Assembly (NCBI GenBank): GCA_023627715.1
Contig: JAMAHW010000019.1
Span: 293,994-357,993 of the forward strand
Origin: Periconia sp. R9002
Lineage: Eukaryota > Ascomycota > Dothideomycetes > Pleosporales > Periconiaceae
Length of the DNA stretch: 64,000 bases
Reading direction: 5' to 3'
The translations under genes were made by a program, and so were the position numbers. Each line of letters opens with the position of its first letter. Position 1 is the first letter of the stretch. Below, piece after piece: positions 10,701-22,060 of the stretch. The notes beneath the pieces were generated by a model. The model did not search any database. It saw only the letters and a list, made by a program, of their open reading frames with translations, and had not been told where the DNA came from.

Positions 10701-13700
10701 CAGCGAATTTCGGCTCAGGCTTCTTGGTCTTCCGCAGAGAAATACCCCAGGCGCTTCCCCAGCCGCCACCAGTCTCTTCCTTTGACGTTGTCTTCTCAAG
10801 CTCCGCGAGGAGGTCAGAGGCCGGGACATCCTTGACGAGATCTAAGAGATCCTCGTCGGGAACGGGTGGGGCAGGGGCAGGCTCTTCTTCTACGACCGCT
10901 TTACCTTTCTTCTTCTTCAGCTTTTTGGATCCGGAGGTCTCTTTCTCCAAAGCCAAACGAGCCGTTTCAGCCTCTTCCGCTTCCTTGGCTTCCCTGGCTT
11001 CCCGTTCTGCGCGTTCTGCCTCTTCCCGTTCCTTCTTTTCGCGAGCCTCGCGCTCCTTCTTCTGCTTGGTGGTCTCCTTTTTGCTCTTGGACGATCCAAA
11101 AATCGAACCCCAGCTGGAACTCTCCTCGGCCTTCTTTTTCGCTGCTGCCGCTTCTTCCGCTTCTTTGGCTTCGCGCTCCAACCTTTCTTGCTCTTCACGT
11201 TCCTTTTCCAGGCGTTCTTGTTCCTCTTTCTCGGCGCGTTCTTTTTCTTCTTGCTCAAGCCTGTCCTTCTCTTCTTGCTCGAGCCTCTCCTTCTCCTCTT
11301 GCTCCTTCTTTTCGCGCTCCCTTTTCTGCTTGGCAGTCTCCTTTTTGGTTTTGGAGCCCCAGAGAGACCCCCAGCCCGAGCTCGATTCAGCCTCCTTTTT
11401 CGCTCTTTCCGCTTCTTCCGCTTCCAATCTCTCTTTCTCTGCAGCCGCTTCTGCCTCGATTCTCTCTTTCTCTGCAGCAGCTTCTGCTTCGATCCTCTCC
11501 TTTTCGGCGGCTTCCTCTGCTTCCTTGGCCTCGCGATCCAGCCGGGCTTGTTCTTCTTTTTCCTCCTTTTCCTTCTTTTTGGCCTCCTTGGCCAAACGCT
11601 CTTTCTCTTCTTTCTCCTTCTTCTCCCTGGCTCTCTTCTCCTTGGGTGTCTCCTTCTTGGGTGGCTTCGATGGCTTTTCTTCTTTCTTCTCCTCTTCCTT
11701 TGGTGGGGGGTCAAAGGATATGAGATCATCCAAAGCATCTTTGGACTTTGAGGACGAGTCTTTCGTAGTGGTTTTGCTTAGTTTGCCACCGTCGTCTTTC
11801 TTCTTCTTGGAGGTCGTGGCAAAGCCCCATGTATCATCCTCCTTGGTCTCTTCCTCGGCTGGGGCCGCTTCGATCTCCTTAAGAGCTGGCATCGAAACAT
11901 CCCCGAGAAGGTCGACATTCTCATCGGCACCCGTGATTCCTTTCTTCCCCTTTTTGGTTTTCTTGCCAATGTTGAAGGACGCACTGCCCCACGGATCGTC
12001 TTCGTCAGGTTTCTGGACGGGAGCGGAGGTCGTATCTTCTGTGACATCCACAGGCGTATCCTTGGAACTTTTTTTGGTCTTCTTCTTGCCCCACGACGGC
12101 GCACCCCAGTCGTCATCATCCTCTGCTTTTGGTTCCTCTACACCATCGGGTTCTTGAACGGGGACATCTTCAACGGCGGGCTCGATCTCCAAGAGTTTGC
12201 CCTTCTTTTTCTTCTTACTGCCTCCACCAAATATCGAGCTGAAACCCCAGTCACCGCCGTCATTCTTTTCCTCTTTCTTCGGCTCTGGGACCGGTTCTGG
12301 TTCTGGTTCGGGAACAGCGGGAGGTGGAGGTGGAGTTGGCTCTTCAACGACTCCTTTTTTGCCCTTCTTCTTCTTGGACGATATTGTTGTCGAGGCCCAG
12401 TTACTACCCCACTCGTCATTTTGGTTCTCTTCTACAACTGGTTCAGGCTCAGGTGGAGGGGGTGGCGCCTCTACAATTGGTTCGGGCTCGGGCACAACAG
12501 CTGCGCCCTTCTTCCCTTTTTTGCCTTTCTTGGTGCTAACAGCTGCGAAAGAACCCCAGTCATCAGCTTTCTTTTCCTCGACAGCTACTGGTTCCGGTTC
12601 CGGTTCCGGTGGGGGAGGGGGTGGGGCAGGCGTAGGCTCTTCTTTGCCTTTTTTGCCCTTCTTTTTCTTCCCTGACGTGGTAGTAGTGCCCCATCCATCA
12701 GCCCAGCCATCGTCCTGCTTCGATGCTGCCGCCGCAGCCGCAGTCGCAGCCGCAGTCGCAGCTGCAGCGGCCTCCTCCTCTTTCTTAATGCGCTCTGCTT
12801 CCTCCTCTTCCTCCTTCTTCTTGCGCTCGGCCTCTTCCTCTTCCTCCTTCTTCTTCCGCTCAGCCTCTTCTTCCTCTTCTCGCTTCTTTTGTTCCTCCTC
12901 TTCCTTTGCCTTCGCCTCAGCCTCCTTTTTCATTCTCTGCTCCAACTTCTTTTTCTGAGATTTGCTGAGGCCTTTGAAAGGATCGGGAGGAGGTTCTTCT
13001 GGGACCGGTTCGGGGACAGGCTCCGGCTCTGGTTCCGGTTCCGGTTCAGGGGGAGGGGGCGGCGCCGCTTCTTCAACGACTGGAGGTGGTTCATCTTTTG
13101 CGCCCTTCTTCCCTTTCTTGCCTTTTTTGGTGCCAACAGCTGCAAAGGAACCCCAGTCATCGGCAGGGGGAGAAGGATCAGGGGGAGGTGGTTCTTCGAC
13201 TATTGGCTCTTCTTTAATTTCTTCGGCGGCGTTCTTGCCCTTTTTCTTCTTCTTGCCTGCTGTGGCAGATCCCCATCCCCAAGCATCGTCTTCTTTTGCA
13301 GGTTCGGGTTCGGGGGCTGCTACCGGTTCAGGGGCTGGCTCTGGCTCTGGCTCTGGTGTTTCATCGATAAGAGCGCCCTTTTTGCCCTTCTTCTTCTTGT
13401 CTTTTGCATTTCCAAACGAAAAGGACCAGGGATCCTCCTCCTTCGGTTTCTCGGATTCCTGTGGGGGTTCTGGTACTGATTCCTCGAGCAACGCTCCTGA
13501 GCCTTTCTTTTTTCCCTTCTTGGCTTTGTTGCCAAAGCTGAATCCCCAACCATCGTCCTCTTCCGCTGCAGGCTTAGTTTCCGCTGGTGGTGGAGGAGCA
13601 GTTCCGGCGTTGAATGCATCAAAGTTGAAATCGAAGTCATCTTTGTTCTTCTTCTTCTGATCAGAGGAGTTCCAGGGATTGTCATCTCTCTTGTCATCGC

Positions 13701-14753
13701 CCTTTGAGGTCTCGTCGAATCCCCAGGTATTTCCTTTGGCTCCTGATCCCCAACCTGACCCCCAACCGCTGGCTATACTTCCAAGCCCGAAACCATTTGC
13801 TTTTCCGCCGCCAATGTCACCAAAATGCATGTCAATTTTGGGTGCACCACCGGTATCGTCAAGATTGATGTCGTCGAATGTTGTCGGCGGGTCTGGTGGA
13901 GGCGGAGCTGCGGGTTCGGCATTCTATGGGGACTTAGCGCATTGCAACGTGTAATTAAGCAACCGAGATTACGAACCTTCCCCTTTTTACCACCCTTCTT
14001 CTTCTTCGACCCCGCCGCCGTAAAGGTTCCCCAGTCATCGTCATTATTTGTATTATCGGCCCAGCTGAGATCGCCGCCGGCAGTTGCAGCTGCGGTTGCC
14101 GCTTCCTCCTCCTCTTTTCTCTTGCGCTCGGCTTCTTCCTCTTCTTCTTTCCGTTTCTTCTCAGCTTCCTCCTCCTCTTCCTTCTTCGTCTTTTTCCCAT
14201 TTTTCTTCTTGGAGCCAGCCGTACCCCATGCATCATCTCCCCAGCTATCGTCATCCTTCTTTTCATCGCCACCATCACCACCGCTGCCACCGCCCCCAGC
14301 TCCTCCGTCCGCGGGAGGATCACCCCCACCATCGCCAGCACCAGCATCAGCGGGCGGCTCCTCCTTCTTCTCCTCTTGAGGCGGTGCCTTCTTACCACCA
14401 CCACCACCTTTCTTCTTCTTAGCATGCGATCTGACACCATCATTGGTGAAGCCAAAATCGATGTCTACATATGACGATTTCTCGTCGATGTAGAACAATG
14501 AAATTGGATCCATGCGGTGGCTGGTGCCTGAACAACTGCGCGGAGAAGAAGTCGGATGCGGGAATAGGGTATATTTGGGCGTATGCGCAACTGCTAGCGC
14601 ATCAGTAGCGGTGTAGTCGGGGGGAAGATCCGCGATTGAATCGTCGTAGGATGGCGGTGGTGGCCCATAAACTTCTGTTGAGGCCAACCAGAGTTCTGGA
14701 GAATGTGTGCGAGAGCGTGTTGGCGCGGAGAAACGTGTCACCAATTCATGACT
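7744..14753 (-). CDS. Giant low-complexity WG-motif / coiled-coil protein, function unknown
   Basis: Two certain exons: 14753..13977 and 13923..7744, joined in phase across a 53-bp intron (13924-13976), coding about 2,318 aa. The N-terminal exon has two PPxY motifs (PPPPSYDD and LPPDYT), then Gly/Asp/Lys-rich sequence. The first half is built from repeated acidic modules of the form DDWG(S/F)... followed by KKKKGKKG, alternating with Pro/Glu linkers (PEPEPEP). There are about two dozen WG dipeptides in all. The middle is a long Glu/Lys/Ala coiled coil with a decapeptide repeat (AAEKERIEAE x3). The C-terminal third is Arg/Glu-rich, with a tandem duplication containing GEDLGVNG, and ends GSWFKKIF. 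No catalytic domain was found. The 5' end is not the first in-frame Met (14513): the frame stays open upstream to a good acceptor (CTAAC branch, CTACAG) at 14754, so an upstream exon is expected (candidate 14997-15335). Similar disordered proteins in Pezizomycotina are often annotated as involucrin repeat proteins; a structural or tethering role is only a guess. Confidence 0.8.
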
Positions 14754-17700
14754 CTGTAGTTTCGTTAGATGCTGGTGTGCGAATGAATGCCAAAACGGAG
14801 AAGACCAAAATCAGCGGTAGGTAGGCTAGCATTTAGCCATTAGAAAAGGGGGAAAGTAGAACGGTTCTGCAGAAACGCGAGATCTACCAAAGGTGCGAAA
14901 GCATATGCAGAACCGAACGTGGAGGGTTTGGCCCAATAAAGTTGGGATGGCTGGGTTGGGAATGGTAGTGGGGTTTGGGGGGAGCTGTCGTCCTACCAAA
15001 ATGTCAAAATTCCTTTGCGCGCTGCAGCGGCGGTCCAGCCGAGGATGCATGGCATGCAAATCAGCAGCTTGCATGGAAAACGCGGCCTCGCGATCAGCCT
15101 CTGGAGGTTCTGGCCCAGAACCGCAGCAGTACGAATATTCTGCATAATCTCCTCGTCCCGCTAGGTTCCAGCCATGTTTCTTCTTCTTCTTCTTCTTGTC
15201 CTCATCGCCAATGGCCTGAGGGATGGCGCCCACTAGGCTGTCAGCCGATCCAGTCGTCGACAATGGCGGCCGGGTCTTTAGTCTCGCATATGGAGCGACG
15301 GCGGCGGCGCGGCGTGAGCTGGCGGAGAGAGACATGCTGCTCGAGACCCGAGTATCTGGAGGCGCGCAAACAGAGAGATGACGGTGGAGGAGGCGGGCAC
15401 ATTAGCAGAGGCGGCGGGAATCCGCGAATTGGTTGCGCGGGCGGGATGCGTGGGCGAGGCGAAAACAAATTCGAAGCGTGAGAGACTGGAGCGAGAGGTC
15501 CTGGGGTGATTGAGATGGAGAGGATGGGTGAGGTTGAGGCGATCCCGAGGGTATACAGCTAGATACAAAGTACAGTACAGCGTGCGTATGTGCGAGCGTG
15601 CGTAGATCTGTCTGCGTCGCACAGAGTGGATGGTTAAAATGCCGTCGTCTCTGCAATAAGCGAGGATTGTGAAACGAAGGTGGTATGTGTGTTTTGGCAC
15701 CGGCACACAGACACCAAAGTATCCAGCGGTCCCAAGGGGACTTGGTGGAAACACAGATGGAGTGCAAGCGGGAGATAGACGGGCAGACGCAGAGTTTAGC
15801 AGCAGCTGCGGCGGCGGCAGTAGTAGCTTCACCAGATCATGCAGGTTCCCACTTTCAAGGTGGGTAGGGTAGGTAGGCGCTGTAAGCAGAGCTTCTTCTT
15901 TTTGAGGGATGTGGAGAGGGCGAGGGCGACAGGGCAGATATGGGAATACCAATACCCGCGGACAGAAGGGGGGGCCAAGTCCTGGTCTGTCTCTCTCTGC
16001 GTTATGTATGCTGAGCTCCTTGCTGCCACTGGTCACAAGCACAAGGACCAAAGGTGTTTGGAGAAGCTGGAGGGGACCAGATGCGGTTTAGGGCGCTCTC
16101 TCTATGGCTGGCCTGGGAGGCATGGGAATGCCGATGGATGGGTGGATGATAGTGTATGATATGGTGATAGTGGCCAAATGACGGTCTTCTGGCAAGGGTT
16201 GGCCTGTCCAAGGAGAAGTATCTGTGCGTGGCGTATATATTGTACAGTAAATAGAGTACAGTATATAAAAAAAATTCGTTGGTACAGTTCGTCGTCGGTC
16301 GTGGTCGGGGCGCAGGGTCGGGAAAAAAAAGAAAGGATCAAATTGTGAGGGGGCTGGTGTCGCGGGGGGGTTGTTCTGCTAATGTAGGTATGAAGTAGGT
16401 AGGTAGGGGTATGTACAATGTACTGTACGTATGCACTAAAGTCTCTGGTATACTGTAACAGCTATGGATTCCCGAGGGTAGCCACACGCACCTACATGCA
16501 TACTATGATATAGTACATATATATACGGACCTGTACAGATGGATACAGACAACGGCGGCTAGGCACGTCCGGAATGATGAATTAGCTCCTTGGGGGAGGA
16601 GCTGGAAAAGACAAACAAGACTTGAGACAGAGACAAGCAAAGGCACAACAACAGCTCCCGGTCAAGGGGTGCGATCCATCTCATGTTAAGGCGGATCGGT
16701 CCACGTTCATAGCATCAGGCGGCGAAAAATTTTTCTAAGATGGTATTAGCTTCCGCGAACTGCAGCCCTCGAGATTCCTCCAGGGACGACGAATTGAAGT
16801 GATTTCATTGGGATTGGCACAAACACGACATGGCACCTGCCACCTGCCATTCCCTGCACCCTTCATGGTTTGGCGTGCCTCTTTCTCTCCAGTCATCCGA
16901 ACAAAAGTCGAGTCCGCCCACCAGCACAGAGCAGAGCCAGCCCCCCACTTCGCATCTTGGGGCCCACCTATTCCACCTCATCCCCGCAATTGGTCGACAA
17001 CAACAACACATCAACCTACACCGCCAGTCCCCCTCGACAAACTACCGCACCGCCTCACCAACAAACTCCTCTGCCCAATTACCGCCCTATGCCCTGGGTT
17101 CGACCTGCCTAGGAACCCCCCTTTTACTTTACATAATGACCATCGTCTCTGCGCCAGCGACATGCCGCCAATCGCGGCTAATCTTCAACAGTCCAAAGTC
17201 TACTGTTGATACATCTATTTTTATTTACCATCACAATCGGCATTCGTGACAACTCCATCAAATCAGCAAACTGACTACTTGGCTTGAGTCAAGTTGTATC
17301 CAAACTTCATTAGATATCTATTTTCATCATCTCCTACATACTATATAGCACACATCAAGCTCCTTCGCCCAACATCAAACAGAGAGAGAGAGCACTGCAC
17401 GCGTAGGCCCGGAGAAACATGACCCACCGGCGCTCTTCCCTTCACCGGAGCGTGTGACGCTCACACACACAAAGACTCCACCATCTGGGTATCAATACAT
17501 ACAGACATGCCACAATAAAGCCCAAATTAGGCCAGGGAGGCATTTCCAATCGCAACCTGAAAAAAGGAAGACCGCCTGGTCCCCCCTTACCTTCTATAAC
17601 ATTCCGTCCAAGGACAAAGAAGAGGTAGGGCTGTCTGGTGACGACATTCAACATAGGAAAATAAGGTATGGCAGGGGTTGCCAGCTAAGTAGCGGATGAG

Positions 17701-18014
17701 TCGAGGCAAGCAAGATGCCTAGGTCGGGCCGTTGTTTTCCGTTGTCCGTCGTAATAACGCCCTTTGGAGACAAGCGATTAAGTAGATACAAAATGGAAAA
17801 GGAAAATGAACAAAAGATTAACAGGTAAAAGTAAGAATAAAATCTAAGAAGCAGGTGAACAAAGGAGACATTGCAGGAAATAACGAAATCCCGCTCAAAC
17901 GCAGTAGATGGGTATGTGGAGTAAGACATTACTTAACGTATTGGTATCTGGAATGGCCTTCGATGGAGGGCGAAAGCACACACAGATGAATATGATATTA
18001 AGAGGTTAGTATGT
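14754..18014. other. Promoter and intergenic region of the giant gene
   Basis: About 3.2 kb upstream of the giant gene, and the 3' flank of the serine-rich gene. Apart from the candidate exon at 14997-15335, only short unconvincing ORFs occur. GTAC-rich stretches (for example near 15565-15580, 16240-16265 and 16410-16460) include repeated TGTACxGTAC-like words. Confidence 0.4.
14997..15335 (-). CDS. Candidate first coding exon of the giant WG-rich protein
   Basis: An ATG at 15335 opens 113 codons (MSLSASSRRAAAVAPYARLK..., with a poly-Lys run) to a possible donor GTAGGA at 14996. Joining it to the acceptor before 14753 (243-bp intron, phase 0) keeps the frame open. Composition is plausible but not family-diagnostic, and other donors upstream are possible. 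Confidence 0.3.
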
Positions 18015-20584
18015 TTAAAACGGATGGCCCTCGAGCTCTTCGCCATTGAGGACGCGACGCGCCTCGTCCAGCCTTCTTCGGGCCTCCTTCCGCTCATATG
18101 GATCCGTGGAGGGGTTTTGCAGAATGGCGCTGACGCTCTGGAAGCTCGCGGCTAGGCTGTATATGAGCTGTTTCTCTTCTTCGTTAAGGGCGAGCCGTGG
18201 CTCGTCTCGCGGAGGTTCGAGTAGGATGGAGAAAATTTTGGATGTCTGTAGGCCGGCTGTCATGATGACCGACGCAGGCGAAGAAGAGCCGCGGGACGAG
18301 GTGTCGCGAAAGGGAGGTGACCCGGGGGTTGTTAAATTCTTGCTCAAGGAGTCAGATCGCGGAGGTACAAAATTGTGCTGTGCAGTCGACATAGCCGGTG
18401 TGGTATTCTGGGTTTGGAGGATATGTTGAGAGAACTGGTCCATCTGCTCGTTCTCCTCCTCCTCCTGATCTTCGGCAGCGGTCGCAAAACTTGCGATGGT
18501 CGAAACAGAATCCATGCTGGAATTTCGCGCATGTAGGGAAGCTCTTTTGGTTTCGACAACTGTGTCGTTTCCGAAAATGGCGGTCACGGGTCGAGTAGTA
18601 GCCACTGAATCGGCAGAACTTGACCCAGAATCTGACCCTCGACGGCCTGAGCTATATGTGCCCATAGCACTGTGTAAGAAGAAAGTTTCGTAATCAAATG
18701 CATCAATACGATCTTCGTGGCGCTCTGTCGGAGGCATCTCATACACTGCATCCTCATAGACGCTGGACCCCGCTAGGTCATTGTCTTCACTGTACACAGA
18801 GACAAAGTCACTGTCACTATCTTCTGCTTCGTTGGCATTGTGGTCCACTGTCGTATCCACGGCCTGAGGAAAACCCAGCTGGTCATTGTCGTAGTGAAAA
18901 GATGATTGCTCTCGGTCTTGATCATCGTCAGCCGCAATATCATTTTCAAGATCTGTAGCATGGACCGCCTTGCTCTGATTGATAGTAGAAACACCCGGCG
19001 TATTGTTGAGGGTGGAATCACTTCCTTCCTCCTCGAAAAGAGCCTTTCTGGTGGGGGACTCCATCATCACGCCCACGCCAGCATCGGCTGCAACGGGCGA
19101 TGTTCCGCTCTTGTATGCATCAGCTCCAGAATACCATGTCTCGGCTGAAGTGAAAGGACTGGGAGTACGCAGACTTTGCATACTACGCCGCCGCAAGTTG
19201 TCTTCTTGTGCCCTCAATTTCAGAGTCGATATTTTGCCTTTCAAGTCGTTCATCTGATCACGCAAACTTTCTGTTGTCGAGGCCGAGCGGCGTAAGTTTG
19301 GCGATTCATCCTCAGGCAGAGTTTCCAAAACATTAGGGGGGGAGCGGGAACCTCTAGAGTGCGAACGTATAGGTTGGTCTCGGTCATGGTGCGGGTTGTG
19401 ATTGCCTCTTGGATCACGCATTGCTTCAAAGCTTCGCGTTTCTCGAATGGGGAACCGGCCAGTACCATATCCTTCTGGAGACCATGGCGCACTCGCAACA
19501 CCCATCGCGCTTGATGCTCGTTTGCTAGGCAAGTTCTTGTTCATATAGGTAGGCGACGCAAAAGGTAGTGGAATAGAGGTCTCACTCGAGCCTCTGGTGT
19601 GCGCGGGGCTATTGTTCGAAGATGAGAGGGAGGAATAATATGGTCGGGTTCGTGGCGGAATGGGGCCCATTCCCGCATACAATCTTCGGTCTCGTTCGCG
19701 GCCAAGCGATATTTGATGCGACAATTCGGAGGGACTCCTGATGCCATTGTTCGTCGGCGACACCACCAGAGACTTTCGGGCGCCTCGCAAATTCCCTTCC
19801 ATAACCTAGCCGCGGTTAGCTCTGCTCTCTCCCCTGATTACTGTCCATCGACAACAAACAAAAGCAGACCTACATTCAATCGCTTCTTAGCATTGGCCAA
19901 GATCATCTCGGCGCGTTTGGAATAAATGTCCGAGGAATATTGATCATCGCTATCCCAATGGTCGTTGTCCTGCTCATCGCCGCCTCGCCCGCTTCCAGGG
20001 AATTGATCATGGGCCTCATCTGCCTCATCGAGGTCTACAGCACTGTCGTCAAAAGCGGCACTGTTTTCGAACCCCGGCCATCTCTTCATATTTTCCAAGT
20101 CTAAACTGCCGTCGGAGCTCGATCCGCTGCTGACTTTGCCCGGTGAGGGAGTATTCCGTTCGTTTCGGTGGGGACTCAATAGACCGTCGTCAACGGTGGG
20201 TGAGGAGGCCAAGACATCATTGCCAGCTACGGTGCCAGCTACGGCGGGAGACGGGACAGGCGAGGCAGAGGGGTTCATGTTGCGCAATGTCGAGCGCGAA
20301 CTCTGTGCGGACAAGGGAGGGGAGCGGATCTGTGACGGCGATGCGCGCCGACCCTCGGGTGCAAAACCTAATTTGATGGTGCGTTCAGATCGGTTCGAGT
20401 GTGAGTAGAAATTGGGAGGGGAGGGCGGAGGTTCAACGAAGGTCGGAGGGGAAACGCTGCGCAGCTTGTTGCCTTCGGGCAGGATCATGGAAATCTCAGA
20501 CAGAGTCGGGGAGCGTGGAGAGGGCAGACCGGCGGGTCTGGTAGGGGGAGCGGATTCCATGGGGCGGGCTGAGTTATATTGCAT
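18015..20584 (-). CDS. Conserved serine-rich protein of unknown function
   Basis: Two exons: 20584..19874 and 19805..18015, with a 68-bp intron (GTAGGT...GGCTAG), giving 833 aa. Splicing joins the helix-like block SKRAEMILANAKKRLN to VMEGNLRGARKSL, which supports the intron because the block is continuous in character across the junction. The start MQYNSARPMESAPPTRPAG at 20584 is preferred to an upstream non-ATG opening. The protein is mostly disordered and Ser/Pro-rich, with many SP and TP sites. It has a short coiled coil (SLRDQMNDLKGKISTLKLRAQEDN by position, near the middle), acidic patches, and a C-terminal predicted helical segment (LNEEEKQLIYSLAASFQS...DEARRVLNGEEL). No enzyme domain, signal peptide or membrane segment is visible. 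I do not recognise a function. Confidence 0.85.
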
Positions 20585-22060
20585 CGTGGGAACTGTACAT
20601 GGTTCCAAGTCGAGGAGGGATCCTAGGTGGGTGGTGGATGGATGGATGAGCGGATGAAGGAGCAAGACGAGAGGATGAAGTGGACACGGGAGGAGGGAGT
20701 AGAGATGGGAGTAGGTAGCACAGGTGGAGGGGAGCAGAATGTGATGAGGTCAATTAATCCAGGCCAGTCGACGTACACGGTACAAGCAAGTGCAGGCAGG
20801 CACACGCAGGCAGGTTGCACGCGGCGGTCGGGCTTGGGAGATGAGCAGCGATTTTTTGATGTCTGCGATGCTGGTATGGCCCGCCGTTTAGGGGTCCGGT
20901 ACGCGTTGCTATTGGGCCAGCCGCGTGCTAGAGGCAGTCTGTGCCGTTGAGTGTGCAAGGATGCCCGTCGTTCACCTCAGGTCGACCTGGCGGATGCATT
21001 CCCTCGGAGCGGCTGCTTGCTGACTTATTTAACCCACGTTGTTGCCCTGGTCAAGAAAAAAAGTGTGAGAGTGAGCAGTAGACGTTGACGGTTGGTCGTC
21101 TACTTACTCCTGCCTGACCATCCCGGCATCCAGCCAACATCAAACCATGGTACTCATGTAAGCCATAGAAGGAGTATACCGTACCGTACCTACAGATGCT
21201 TCTTCGACCAGCTAACCAACTTGGGTAGCCTGCAAAATAACACTAACCCTTTTTCTCCTTTGGCCTACTCTGCTACGGGAGTAGCGGCCGGGGCCTCTCT
21301 CGGCGAATACAACAACCATCTCCTGGGATTCCCGTACCTGGGCGGCGGAAAATGGGCCAACAACTGAGAACCGAACCCCAGACCATGCTGGAGGGGAAAC
21401 AAGGAAATCCATCTCACCCTCGTGCATGCACGCCCGTCAGTGGCTGATTGGCACGCGACAGACCTCCCTCGTTCCCGCTACGCCTTTTTGTTGGTTATGA
21501 CATAGGTCCCGTCATCCGACATACCAGGGTCTTCGGGGAATGCTTTTGATTTACCAACTTCATGCGTTAATCATACCTTCCCATGGACATATACCTTCTG
21601 CCTCTTACTTGACAATCTAAATGCCACCAGCCAAATTTCCTTCTTCGCGATGCAGCAATCGACTAGCACAAAAAGGGTTGGTATCTTCTAGCCATCAACT
21701 TTCAACCTCATCCATGAACCTATCACTCCCCTCAGTTTCAAGACCGAAGTGCGACATCTACTGTACATCATGTAGGTATTCATGTATTGATGACTGTGTC
21801 TGTCAGCGACCTTCATGCGCCTATGCGCGCTTTAATTAATGCCAATACGCCTCTTATAATCATCATGGAAGCCTTCAGCTCACATCGTAAGCCTCTCGGC
21901 TAATGCCTAAACTCCCATTGAAGGACAACAAACAAGTTACTCCGGGTCTATGCACGCTCGCTATGCAATACATTTCATCGTAAAAAAGAGAGAGAGGGAG
22001 AAAATGAAACAAAACTTGAGTAAAGCCACCGTGATGGGAGTTCCTGCCGTAGACGTAACC
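20585..22060. other. Intergenic, nothing recognised
   Basis: Upstream region of the serine-rich gene and 3' flank of the SLD3-like gene. Short ORFs do not look coding. Confidence 0.4.

Noticed and set aside
9026..12157. 1,043-codon plus-strand ORF
   Set aside because: It is antisense to the giant minus-strand gene. Lys/Glu-rich codons read backwards give Ser/Phe/Leu-rich frames with few stops. The minus strand has the ordered repeats, the matching intron and the coding character.
12197..13660. Further long plus-strand ORFs over the giant gene
   Set aside because: Same antisense effect: Gly/Ser and Phe runs with no domain.
15278..16051. 257-codon minus-strand ORF upstream of the giant gene
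   Set aside because: Pyrimidine-rich leader-like composition and no domain. The overlapping frame at 14997-15335 fits the giant gene better.
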